Positions 1-7,389 of a stretch of DNA of 64,000 nucleotides are shown here, one piece after another. Source of the DNA: Balneolaceae bacterium (GTDB taxonomy: Bacteria > Bacteroidota > Rhodothermia > Balneolales > Balneolaceae); contig VEMX01000012.1 in the NCBI GenBank assembly GCA_009711805.1, forward strand, positions 1-64,000. Direction: 5' to 3'. The notes below the pieces were generated by a model. It saw only the letters and a list, made by a program, of their open reading frames with translations, had not been told where the DNA came from and searched no databases. Within the stretch, counting starts at the first letter, position 1; every line of letters starts with the position of its first letter. Both the position numbers and the translations under genes were made by a program.

Positions 1-142
1 GGTACGGATTAGGCGGCGAAATTTCCCCGTACGCTGCGTTCAAGTGAAAATTGGGGTACTCAGGGTACCACAGTACCCTTCCGTTCCCATTTCCACTTCG
101 CCTTGCGTACGATTAAATTTCTTGGTCAATAATCCGGGTTAA
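1..142 (+). mobile_element. MITE-like inverted-repeat element, right part (cut by the window edge)
   Basis: This stretch matches, in inverse orientation, about 142 bp of the complete element at 57651-57886, with four mismatches that I could count. It ends in the terminal inverted repeat (reverse complement TTAACCCGGATTATTGAC). It covers element positions 95-236; the left part lies outside the window. It contains an internal GGGTAC...GTACCC hairpin. No coding sequence is present, so if it is mobile it would need a transposase in trans. Confidence 0.75.
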
Positions 143-468
143 GAGCAGTAGCCTCGCAAGTCTCTGACTTGTTTTAGGAGGAACAATTGTTGTACGTGCG
201 CCTTCTGCCGTGGGCATCCCTTATGGGTAAACCCATCTCATTTAATGTTAGGGGGCAATACATGGTGCGATGTCCTTTATGCGCCAAAAGCATCTCACAA
301 AGTGACCCCTTCGGGGGCTTCGAGAAGTCAGAGACTTCCCACTCATTTACTTTTCAGTTACCGCTCTGCTGAAGACTGAAAAGATCCGGGGGAAGTCCCA
401 AATCTTATTCCCTCTCGTTTCTACTTTTAAACAACACCGGGCCTGTCATTCAGAATACTATGGCTAAA
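143..468. other. gene-free stretch with two self-complementary, mutually pairing hairpins
   Basis: I see no convincing gene here; the small open frame at 187-372 has no family resemblance. CAAGTCTCTGACTTG at 157-171 and GAAGTCAGAGACTTC at 324-338 each form a 6-bp stem with a 3-nt loop. Their 13-base cores (158-170 and 325-337) are also exact reverse complements of each other, so the roughly 154 bp between them could be looped out. This resembles decayed repeat or IS debris next to the transposase remnant. Confidence 0.4.
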
Positions 469-717
469 TCAAGTAGATTCGGCTGATTTTTGTATTTCTT
501 GATCATTTTTTTGAATGTGCTTTGGATCATACTCTGCTTGGTTATTCCACATGGTACAGTACAGGCGAATCAGTTTGTTGATGTTATTGTTGATGGCGAG
601 CAGTTTGTGTTTGCCTGCGGTAATTTTCTGCTCGTAATAGTTGTGGTAGCGCGAATAGTTGTTGTTTCTTACAAAATTGCCGATATAGATAAGAAAATAA
701 ATCGTAAGACCATTTAA
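469..717 (-). pseudogene. IS110-like transposase C-terminal remnant
   Basis: Reading the minus strand from about 717 to a stop at 469-471 gives roughly 80 residues containing LTIYFLIYIGNFVRNNNYSR, then YYEQKITAGKHKLLAINN, then NKLIRLYCTMWNNQAEYDPK. A Tyr-rich helix followed by K-x-x-x-GK-K-x-x-A-x-N and a helix of the K-L-I-R type is what I know from the C-terminal end of IS110/IS1111-type transposases in Bacteroidota. No start codon or upstream catalytic (DEDD) part remains; the adjoining sequence is the kinase promoter region. It is read as a dead fragment. The assignment is from pattern memory only. Confidence 0.5.
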
Positions 718-758
718 GCAGATGTCGTCTGATATATAAATTGAGATTTAATATTTGA

Positions 759-2456
759 ATGAGAGAAGCAACAACCGAACATTCGGATAGTATATACAAA
801 AGCCACCGCCATGTATTGGTGGTAAGTCTGTTTATTATTGCGGCCAGTATGCTGGTGGTGCTTACAACTTTTGCTGTAAATATGCTCACCGCTACCGGCG
901 ATTTTAATCACCTGATTGTGAACTGGAGCCAATACAATAATAAGGGAAATGAAGAAATTGTGGCCTTCTTCGAGACCAACCATCCTGATTTTAAACAAGC
1001 TTATGAGCAGGTAGTAAGGGAGCGTACTGAAACGGGCAATGTCCTCAATGAGTTAATGAGCAATAAACCAGATGCCGGCCTTATATTCAGGGAATATAAC
1101 CTGGAGGAAATTCACCCCACCGAAATAACCGGCCTCATCCGTACTTTTGCTTTCTTTGCAGATGAACCGGAAGTGAGAGGGCTCAAAAAATCGTGGGAGA
1201 CCATTCAACAACTTAATGCGCAAAAAACACAGCTCATAGATTCTCTGTTAACAATTCAACTCTCAAGCCCGGAAGAGGAAATCTCACCCCAACCTATTTA
1301 CAGTTTGAATCGCCAGCTAAATACCCATATCTATGAGATTATTGAAGGAAATTCCCATGTTTTACTTTTATTAAAACGCTATTCCCTTTGGTTCACCGTG
1401 CTGCTGGGCATCTTAATTGTATTAATTGGAGTCATCTTTACTGTTCGGGGAGTAAAACAAATTACCCAACTTAAGACAGCCCTTAGTGAACGGGATTACC
1501 TGGCAATGTTTCCTAAGCTAAACCGGTATCCGGTTATTAATGTAAATACAAATGGAGAGCTCGGATATATCAACCCGGCGGCCGATGCTCTTTTTCCCGA
1601 GCTTGGATACCAGGGCATGGAGCATCCGTTTTTAAAAGAATTGAAAACCGAGTTTTCAAACTTGAACAAACATACTAATCACACCATCCTTAAAGAGATT
1701 AAAATAGATGGCAAATACTATCAACAGGTACTCACTTTTATCTCCAAAGAAAAGGGAATACACCTTCACGCTATTGATATTACAACCATCAAAGAACAAC
1801 AGAATGAGATTTCCAGATCACTGGAAGAAAAAGATGCTTTGCTGGCTGAGGTACATCATCGGGTAAAGAATAACATGGCGGTAATAGTTGGCCTGCTGGA
1901 ACTACAGGAAATGCTTGGTGACGATCCCTCCACAGCTCTTTCCGAAAGTAAATCGCGCATAAAATCAATGGCTATCGTACATGAGCTCCTGTATGAGTCG
2001 GACCATTTGTCGGGAATAAAGACCGATCAATACCTGCACAAAATGGCACACCACCTTCAGATTTCACTCTCAAGTATTAACAAAGTGGAAGTAATGCAGC
2101 ATGGCTTTCGGGACGGATTAAATATAAACCAGGCTGTACCCCTTGGGTTGCTTATCAATGAACTGGCTATTTTTATTTGTCAACAACATCAAACCGATGA
2201 AAATCCATTTAACGTATTGCTCGGACTCAAAAAAAGGGATGAACTAATCTGTCTACGCATGTCAGTCCCCTTTCCGGATATTCAGAATCCCCTGGGCAGC
2301 CATGGCAAACCTACTTTAAGAACCAATTTAATAAAAAGCCTTTTAGAACAAATTGAAGGTGACTTATACTTACCAGAATCAAACACGGAAACATTTACTG
2401 TTGAAATTCGATTTCTCCCCTCCAACAAAAAGGGGGCCAGTAATTCGTATTTATAA
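759..2456 (+). CDS. membrane histidine kinase, HisKA_2/HWE type, with degenerate ATP-binding domain
   Basis: A 565-residue sensor. One membrane helix lies at about 19-42 and a second at about 208-230, flanking a roughly 165-residue extracytoplasmic segment. A PAS-like region follows (about 245-350). The phosphoacceptor box EVHHRVKNNM, with candidate histidines near 366-367, is typical of HisKA_2 kinases. The C-terminal HATPase part is odd. The N box reads NELAIFICQ, where the Asn after NELxT is lost; no DxGxG motif is found in RMSVPFPDIQN; and the glycine-rich lid is replaced by TLRTNLIKS. It may therefore accept phosphate without making it, or be regulatory only. No response regulator is adjacent. 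A small membrane gene follows 11 bp downstream. Confidence 0.8.
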   Translation: MREATTEHSDSIYKSHRHVLVVSLFIIAASMLVVLTTFAVNMLTATGDFNHLIVNWSQYNNKGNEEIVAFFETNHPDFKQAYEQVVRERTETGNVLNELMSNKPDAGLIFREYNLEEIHPTEITGLIRTFAFFADEPEVRGLKKSWETIQQLNAQKTQLIDSLLTIQLSSPEEEISPQPIYSLNRQLNTHIYEIIEGNSHVLLLLKRYSLWFTVLLGILIVLIGVIFTVRGVKQITQLKTALSERDYLAMFPKLNRYPVINVNTNGELGYINPAADALFPELGYQGMEHPFLKELKTEFSNLNKHTNHTILKEIKIDGKYYQQVLTFISKEKGIHLHAIDITTIKEQQNEISRSLEEKDALLAEVHHRVKNNMAVIVGLLELQEMLGDDPSTALSESKSRIKSMAIVHELLYESDHLSGIKTDQYLHKMAHHLQISLSSINKVEVMQHGFRDGLNINQAVPLGLLINELAIFICQQHQTDENPFNVLLGLKKRDELICLRMSVPFPDIQNPLGSHGKPTLRTNLIKSLLEQIEGDLYLPESNTETFTVEIRFLPSNKKGASNSYL

Positions 2457-2467
2457 CTTGTTGAACT

Positions 2468-2947
2468 ATGAAATGGATTAAAATTATTATTGCAGGCCTT
2501 CTGGCAACCTTGTCGATGGATCTTGTTTCGGGGCCGTTGGCTTTTATCATAGGAAGTGCCCCTACAAACATACATCCGGCAGGAGCTTTTCTGTATAACC
2601 TGGGAATAGAGAGTACACTCTTAGCTATGGTACTACACTACTGTTATGGTACTCTCTGGGCATTTGTTTTTGTATATGCATTCAACAAAGACATCTCCGT
2701 TAAGCGCGGCGTGCAACTGGCTATTGTACTTTGGATTTTCATGATGTTGGTGTACAGCCCTATTATTGGCTGGGGGTTTTTTGGTGTGGGTAACGCTGAG
2801 CTGCTTAACAATACCCATCCGCTGTTTTTGCGATCCACAATCGGTTATTTGTTTATCACTTTCTCGGTACATTTTGTATATGGTACTACCCTGGGTTTTT
2901 TGTGCACATGGTTTTTCAAGAGTAACAGCGACAAACAGTTGATGTAA
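2468..2947 (+). CDS. small integral membrane protein of unknown function
   Basis: 159 residues with about four hydrophobic helices and no recognisable catalytic motif. Two half-similar segments, LHYCYGTLWAFVF near 57-69 and VHFVYGTTLGFL near 134-145, suggest an internal duplication of a helix carrying H-x-x-YGT. The start follows the kinase stop by 11 bp, so the two are probably co-transcribed and may share a role in membrane sensing. I do not recognise a characterised family; DUF6789-like membrane proteins have a similar size and layout, but this is a guess. Confidence 0.7.
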   Translation: MKWIKIIIAGLLATLSMDLVSGPLAFIIGSAPTNIHPAGAFLYNLGIESTLLAMVLHYCYGTLWAFVFVYAFNKDISVKRGVQLAIVLWIFMMLVYSPIIGWGFFGVGNAELLNNTHPLFLRSTIGYLFITFSVHFVYGTTLGFLCTWFFKSNSDKQLM

Positions 2948-3094
2948 ACGTGCTCTAAACCCTTCGGTTCAAATATCCCTCTTGGTGTATTTGAGCAGGA
3001 AGCAAAAAAAGTGAAGTTATTTAGTAAGAATACTTTTACTTAGCTCGTCTTTTAACTACAGCTACAATTTTAATAGTTAAAAGGAGTCAAAAAA

Positions 3095-3517
3095 ATGAAT
3101 CAGCTTAATAAACTTTCTGGTATTGCTCACTGGTTACCCAGACTGTCGCTTGCTGCAATATTTCTCTATCACGGTTTTCCCAAACTCGCTATGTCGGGTG
3201 ATGTGGCTGCCATGATGGGCATGCCTGTATTTATGGTAATTATGGTTGGTATTGTTGAAGTAGGAGGAGCTTTGTTGTTACTGTGGGGAGGCTTTGGACC
3301 AGATTGGGCTACCCGCTTTGCAGGACTTATGTTTACAGCAGTTATGATTGGAGCCATTGTGATGGTTCATGCTCAATACGGCTGGAGCTCAATTAACATG
3401 GGAAATAACGGAGGTCGCGGGATGGAGTTTCAGGTTCTGATTATCACCGTATCCCTGTTATATGCCTTTAAAGGAAATGCTATAAGTCAAGAGGCCATAG
3501 AAACCGCTGAAGACTAA
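3095..3517 (+). CDS. DoxX family membrane protein
   Basis: 140 residues, four predicted helices. The N-terminal RLSLAAIFLYHGFPKLA pattern (R-x-x-LA-x-x-F-x-x-HG-x-x-K) and the following glycine-rich VGGALLLLWGGFG helix are typical of the DoxX/SURF4-like family, whose members are linked to membrane redox or quinone-related functions without an agreed reaction. A clear Shine-Dalgarno-like AAAAGGAG lies about 7 nt before the ATG. A strong hairpin terminator follows at 3582-3617. It sits 147 bp after the preceding membrane gene, so it may have its own promoter. Confidence 0.85.
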   Translation: MNQLNKLSGIAHWLPRLSLAAIFLYHGFPKLAMSGDVAAMMGMPVFMVIMVGIVEVGGALLLLWGGFGPDWATRFAGLMFTAVMIGAIVMVHAQYGWSSINMGNNGGRGMEFQVLIITVSLLYAFKGNAISQEAIETAED

Positions 3518-3581
3518 GTAAGGATACAAGAGAGTAAGACCGAATTCGGCGGTTTTCTTAGCCTAAGGAAGGGCAAGACCC

Positions 3582-3617
3582 ATTGCCCCATAATCAAGTG
3601 ATTGTGGGGCAATTTTT
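3582..3617 (+). terminator. intrinsic terminator after doxX-like gene
   Basis: ATTGCCCCATAATCA pairs with TGATTGTGGGGCAAT over about 15 bp with one mismatch and a very short loop, followed by TTTTT. It ends transcription of the plus-strand gene at 3095-3517 just before the convergent folE2. Confidence 0.85.
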
Positions 3618-3671
3618 ATATGCTTTCATGTATGGCAATACATACAACTATGCGATCAGAATCAATCGATG

Positions 3672-4571
3672 CTACCTCAGGCCATTTGGCAACCCTTTGC
3701 ATATACGGCTCACGGCATCGTGGCTGTGCAAGCTCTCCATATGTACACATCGCACCACAAAGTCACGAATACTGTTATAACTGTCCAGTTCCTCATAAAG
3801 CAGCCGTGCAGCATCTTCCACAAATTTCTGATAGGCACCATTCATCTCTGCAAAAGCCTGTTCATCTTCCCTTTTTACCATCACCTGGGTTTCTGTATTA
3901 AGGGCATTACGGCAGATGTTAACCAGGTCTTCCACAAAGAACTCATCCTTTAAAGCAACTGTTACATTTGCAACGCTTCGCTGACTATGCGGGATAGCAG
4001 CCACCTCTCTGTGTTCCCGGGCGTGTTCAGCTAATTCATATGAACAAGGGCAAGCACTGCTATATTCAAAATCAAGGTGCATAAATTTATAGAACCGGTC
4101 ATAGTTATCCAGCTTCCCTTCAAAAGACACTTTATAATACTGATATCCCTCTAAATCTGATCTCAGGCTTTTCATCATCATGGGGTAGTTGAAGGTAATA
4201 CGCAGGTACGCTTCCTGGCTTTTCAGATCCTTCTTATATGCCCGGAGTATGTCCTCCAGCCGATCTAAATGAAAAACCTCTTCTTTATACTTATAAAAGG
4301 TTCGCATGATACGGCTCATGTTGATCCCCTTTTTGTCCATCTCAAGGCTTACATAACCATCTATGGAGGCTTCAAGGCTAAGGGCTTCTCCTTCTCGCCT
4401 CCTGAATTTGAGAGGCAGCTTAAAATCAGCAATCCCTACCTGCTGTATAGGTACATTAGCTCCTTCAATTAACGATGCCGCACCATTTTGCAGATCTGGC
4501 AACGATTCCCGGTAGGCTTCACTCACACTAAAAGTTGGGTCATAAAATCGGCGTACTTCTTTCGATATCAT
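3672..4571 (-). CDS. folE2: GTP cyclohydrolase FolE2 (type IB)
   Basis: 299 residues, the normal length for the FolE2/COG1469 family, which converts GTP to 7,8-dihydroneopterin triphosphate using various metals rather than strictly zinc. Family signatures seen are the central SSACPCSYELAEHAREHRE (the Cys pair carries the metal-binding cysteine) and the following HSQRSVANVTV segment. The PTPS-like gene lies 30 bp upstream on the same strand, so the two likely form an operon making a tetrahydropterin or a queuosine precursor. FolE2 in place of FolE often marks a backup under zinc shortage, but no Zur-like site is evident here. Confidence 0.93.
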   Translation of the reverse strand: MISKEVRRFYDPTFSVSEAYRESLPDLQNGAASLIEGANVPIQQVGIADFKLPLKFRRREGEALSLEASIDGYVSLEMDKKGINMSRIMRTFYKYKEEVFHLDRLEDILRAYKKDLKSQEAYLRITFNYPMMMKSLRSDLEGYQYYKVSFEGKLDNYDRFYKFMHLDFEYSSACPCSYELAEHAREHREVAAIPHSQRSVANVTVALKDEFFVEDLVNICRNALNTETQVMVKREDEQAFAEMNGAYQKFVEDAARLLYEELDSYNSIRDFVVRCVHMESLHSHDAVSRICKGLPNGLR

Positions 4572-4601
4572 AGGTAATTGAGAGTAAATATATACGAATA
4601 A

Positions 4602-5033
4602 TTAAAGTCCACGATAAGGACAATATTCAGCAATGTTTCGTTCGGTTTCGTAGAGCTTAACGGAATAGAGCTTGCCCCCTTGAGTTGATGCTGCTTCTAC
4701 CTCACCCCTGAGTTGTTCAAAAAAAGCGCGGGCAAGATTTTCAGTGGTGGGCTGAATGCCTTTCAGAAAAGGTACATCAAGGTTCAGGTTCCGGTGGTCA
4801 CAGGGATCCAGAATTCTTTTTTTGATAATAGACTTGAGTTCGCCGAGATCAATAATAAAGCCGGTTTCCGGGTCTGGTTCTCCCGCTACCGTCACCTTCA
4901 ACACATAATTATGGCCATGCCAATTGGGGTAGTTACATTTACCAAATGTCTTCCGGTTCCATTCCTCACTTTTATCAGGATTATGAAGCCGGTGGGCAGC
5001 GTTAAAATGAGCTTTGCGTGTTATAAAAGTCAA
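4602..5033 (-). CDS. 6-pyruvoyl-tetrahydropterin synthase / 6-carboxytetrahydropterin synthase (QueD) family protein
   Basis: 143 residues. Zinc ligands are visible as AAH at residue 14 and HGH at 39 and 41. The catalytic cysteine is C33 in FGKCNYPNWHGHNY, which resembles the animal-type PTPS motif (FGKCNNPNGHGHNY) more than the CxxxHGH layout of E. coli QueD. Known family reactions are dihydroneopterin triphosphate to 6-pyruvoyltetrahydropterin (biopterin route) or to 6-carboxytetrahydropterin (queuosine route); the motif hints at the first but does not prove it. The start codon is TTG (5031-5033); the N-terminal MTFITRKAHFNAAHRL fits the family exactly and no in-frame ATG lies nearby. It is followed by folE2. 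Confidence 0.88.
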   Translation of the reverse strand: MTFITRKAHFNAAHRLHNPDKSEEWNRKTFGKCNYPNWHGHNYVLKVTVAGEPDPETGFIIDLGELKSIIKKRILDPCDHRNLNLDVPFLKGIQPTTENLARAFFEQLRGEVEAASTQGGKLYSVKLYETERNIAEYCPYRGL

Positions 5034-5545
5034 TGTAGGTCTGTTTTTTTCGTGGATATACCTAACCGAATATGAATAAGCTCGGTTCCCTAATCAAGGA
5101 AAAGTTTTGAGGGATTTAGTTTTTGGGGTTCAGGATTTGGTGATTAAGTAGAAAGGCAGAAGGGAAAAGTAAAAAGGCAATGTCCCCACCTGGGCGCTCC
5201 GTATGATCTGGAGGGGGATGACGTCCGTTGATTTAGTACCGACCAGATAATCTGTACAGTAAAATCTTGGAATTTTATTCTTTAACAACGTTGTGATCTA
5301 TGATTCAAATGAAACTTTATTTTACATCCCGTATAAAATCCTCTCCAGGAACGTCGTTGGCTCGACCTTCGCCCGGAAGATTACTCATTGATGTTGATCC
5401 AGGATTTTTCCCGATATCCTCATTCTATTTAAGACCTCCAAGGTTTCCTCATTGGCAGGAGTCGTTTACGAAGCTATCTTAGAAACCTTGGAGGTCTCGA
5501 AGTTAAATGTTAATTCAATGCTTTTTTATCTCAGGTTTATTCCCA
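5034..5545. other. gene-free intergenic region
   Basis: About 510 bp between the PTPS-like gene and a terminator. The short open frame at 5300-5482 shows no family features. The region holds the inverted repeat at 5433-5496 and, at its left end, the presumed promoter of the pterin operon, which I could not pinpoint. It appears to be degenerate repeat debris otherwise. Confidence 0.5.
5433..5496. repeat. 15-bp perfect inverted repeat with 34-nt spacer
   Basis: GACCTCCAAGGTTTC at 5433-5447 is the exact reverse complement of GAAACCTTGGAGGTC at 5482-5496. From memory, similar intergenic palindromes built on ACCTCCAAGGT are common in Bacteroidota genomes. It is not followed by a T tract, so I do not call it a terminator. 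Confidence 0.75.
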
Positions 5546-5578
5546 TAAAAAAGAGAGCCCCAATTCCTTGAGGCTCTC
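5546..5578 (-). terminator. intrinsic terminator of the TonB receptor/T9SS protein operon
   Basis: On the minus strand GAGAGCC pairs with GGCTCTC around a 12-nt loop and is followed by TTTTTT. It lies about 60 bp past the stop codon of the T9SS protein. Confidence 0.85.
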
Positions 5579-5637
5579 CTGTGATCAGCACACCTCACAA
5601 TAAGTGAGACGTATATGTGAGTAGGACTTATACTCGG

Positions 5638-7296
5638 TTATTTTATCAAAGTCATCTTGCGTGTCAGCGTTACATTAGCACCTGTTAAGCGGTAAATGTA
5701 AATACCACTTGAGAGGTTGGCAGCATCGAAGCTCAGGGTATTTAATCCTGCAGAAAATCGCTCACGGTTGGCCAGCGTGGCTACTTCACGACCTAACAAG
5801 TTGTACACCTTCAGTGTTACCTGCTGTGCCTGTGGCAATGTAAAGCTGATTGAAGTAGTTGGGTTAAATGGGTTGGGGTAGTTTTGATTCAACGCAATGG
5901 CTGATGGGATACCCGCTTCATCTTCGTTGCTGGTAACTATTTCATCACTTAAATATCCATATTGATCCAGTGCAGTCCAGCCAAGTGCCCAATTATCGTT
6001 GCCGAAAGCGCCATAGTAGCTGACATTTGTGAAGAAGTTATCGTCAAGGTTCATAGCTCCAAAACCAGCATTACTACCTGCTGAAGGCCTTGGATCCAAC
6101 CCACCATCGGTGGCACGGCTGATACCTCGCAGTCCCGGATCTGCAATTGAGTTGGCATTACCCTCATCGGAGATGTAGGTGGCTACAAAGTCCTGCGGGG
6201 CTACACTCGCCACATCGTTGTTGCCAATGCCCCACCACAGGTTGTTGTTAAAGACCAGGTCGCCCTGCTCTAACCGCTGGCGGCTGTCTACCTCCGCCCC
6301 ATCAATATCTTCAATGTTTAACCCTACCCCGGCAAAGTCGGTGAAGATACTGTTGTAGTACTCCCCTCCGGCATTATCACGGATGGCAAACACACGGTCG
6401 TTGTTATCTCCTTCGGCTACCGTTGCACCCGCACCAGAACCAATGTAGGTGGCATTGGTAATTACCGGAGTCGAATACGGAGTGCCGGTTTCGTCATCAT
6501 CCCCCCCGTCATGCTCTCCACCTCGTCCGGCACGGTCGGCTGCCTGGATAGAGAACCAGAACTGTCCCTTGCCCCGGAACCCCTGGTCATAGTCAAAGGC
6601 ATCATCACCACTGAAGGCATTAATCAGGTACTTGGTGTTTACGGTTCCGCCAAACCACTCATAGCCATCATCAAAGTTGGCAAATACTTCCACATATTCG
6701 ATGGTGGTTCCTGAACCTACCCCGCCAAGGGTAAGCCCGTTAATCTCGTCTCCGGATACCCCGCTGATGGAAAAACCACCGTGGCGAATCGATACATACC
6801 GGATCACGCCGCTGTCGTCGGCATCGTTGTTACCTCCGTAGAGGGCTTCATCGCCACCTTCACCCCCTTCTATCCCTTCAATCTGGTTGTCGGTGGTAGG
6901 CTGGTTGGTAGTGGCATTGCCAAGGACAATCAAGCCGCCCCACTGGCCACGATCTTCGTAGGTCAGGTCAGTGGGATCATTTACATCGTCGGCCTCGGCA
7001 GTAAAAATAATGGGAGCTGTAGCGGTACCTTCGGCAAAAATTTTGGCATCACGGCGAACAATCAGGGCAGATGCTCCATCACCAGTGGTAATGTTTTCCT
7101 GGGCCCGGCCCTTGATTACGGTACCTGGCTCAATGTATAGTTCAGCGCCTGCTTCCACAAAAATTAAACCGTCCAGAATGTATTCGTCTGAAGCCTCCCA
7201 GACTGTATTTTTGGATATATCCTCGGTTATGACAATTTGGCCCTGGGCAGGTACCATAAAACCAAGAAGCATCAATAGTATCGATAAGTATTTCAT
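5638..7296 (-). CDS. secreted beta-helix-like protein with type IX secretion sorting tail
   Basis: 552 residues. A signal peptide (MKYLSILLMLLGFMVPAQG) is followed by a segment rich in Gly, Asp and Asn with repeated short strands (for example FVEAGAELYIEPGTVIKG), resembling a right-handed beta-helix. Residues about 467-552 form a type A sorting domain: NQNYPNPFNPTTSISF, then a VYNLLGREV strand, then SSGIYIYRL and a Lys-rich end. Such tails direct export by the PorSS/T9SS machinery and cell-surface attachment. It lies 93 bp downstream of a TonB receptor on the same strand and ends at a terminator, so it is probably the surface partner of that receptor. The ligand is unknown. Confidence 0.85.
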   Translation of the reverse strand: MKYLSILLMLLGFMVPAQGQIVITEDISKNTVWEASDEYILDGLIFVEAGAELYIEPGTVIKGRAQENITTGDGASALIVRRDAKIFAEGTATAPIIFTAEADDVNDPTDLTYEDRGQWGGLIVLGNATTNQPTTDNQIEGIEGGEGGDEALYGGNNDADDSGVIRYVSIRHGGFSISGVSGDEINGLTLGGVGSGTTIEYVEVFANFDDGYEWFGGTVNTKYLINAFSGDDAFDYDQGFRGKGQFWFSIQAADRAGRGGEHDGGDDDETGTPYSTPVITNATYIGSGAGATVAEGDNNDRVFAIRDNAGGEYYNSIFTDFAGVGLNIEDIDGAEVDSRQRLEQGDLVFNNNLWWGIGNNDVASVAPQDFVATYISDEGNANSIADPGLRGISRATDGGLDPRPSAGSNAGFGAMNLDDNFFTNVSYYGAFGNDNWALGWTALDQYGYLSDEIVTSNEDEAGIPSAIALNQNYPNPFNPTTSISFTLPQAQQVTLKVYNLLGREVATLANRERFSAGLNTLSFDAANLSSGIYIYRLTGANVTLTRKMTLIK

Positions 7297-7389
7297 GATT
7301 GAGTATTATGTTTTTTTATGTATGATTAGTGATGATTTAAGAACTCTATAGTTTTATAGCTGAACCTTTTGCTTTGGATATACCTGGGT

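Noticed and set aside
187-372. 61-residue plus-strand ORF with cysteine pairs
   Set aside because: It overlaps the hairpin repeats and has no family features or ribosome-binding site.
714-998. 94-residue minus-strand ORF
   Set aside because: It lies antisense to the kinase start and shares no features with the transposase remnant in the neighbouring frame.
2950-3000. tRNA-like GGTTCAAATATCCC arm
   Set aside because: It matches a T-loop only superficially; no acceptor, D or anticodon stems can be drawn.
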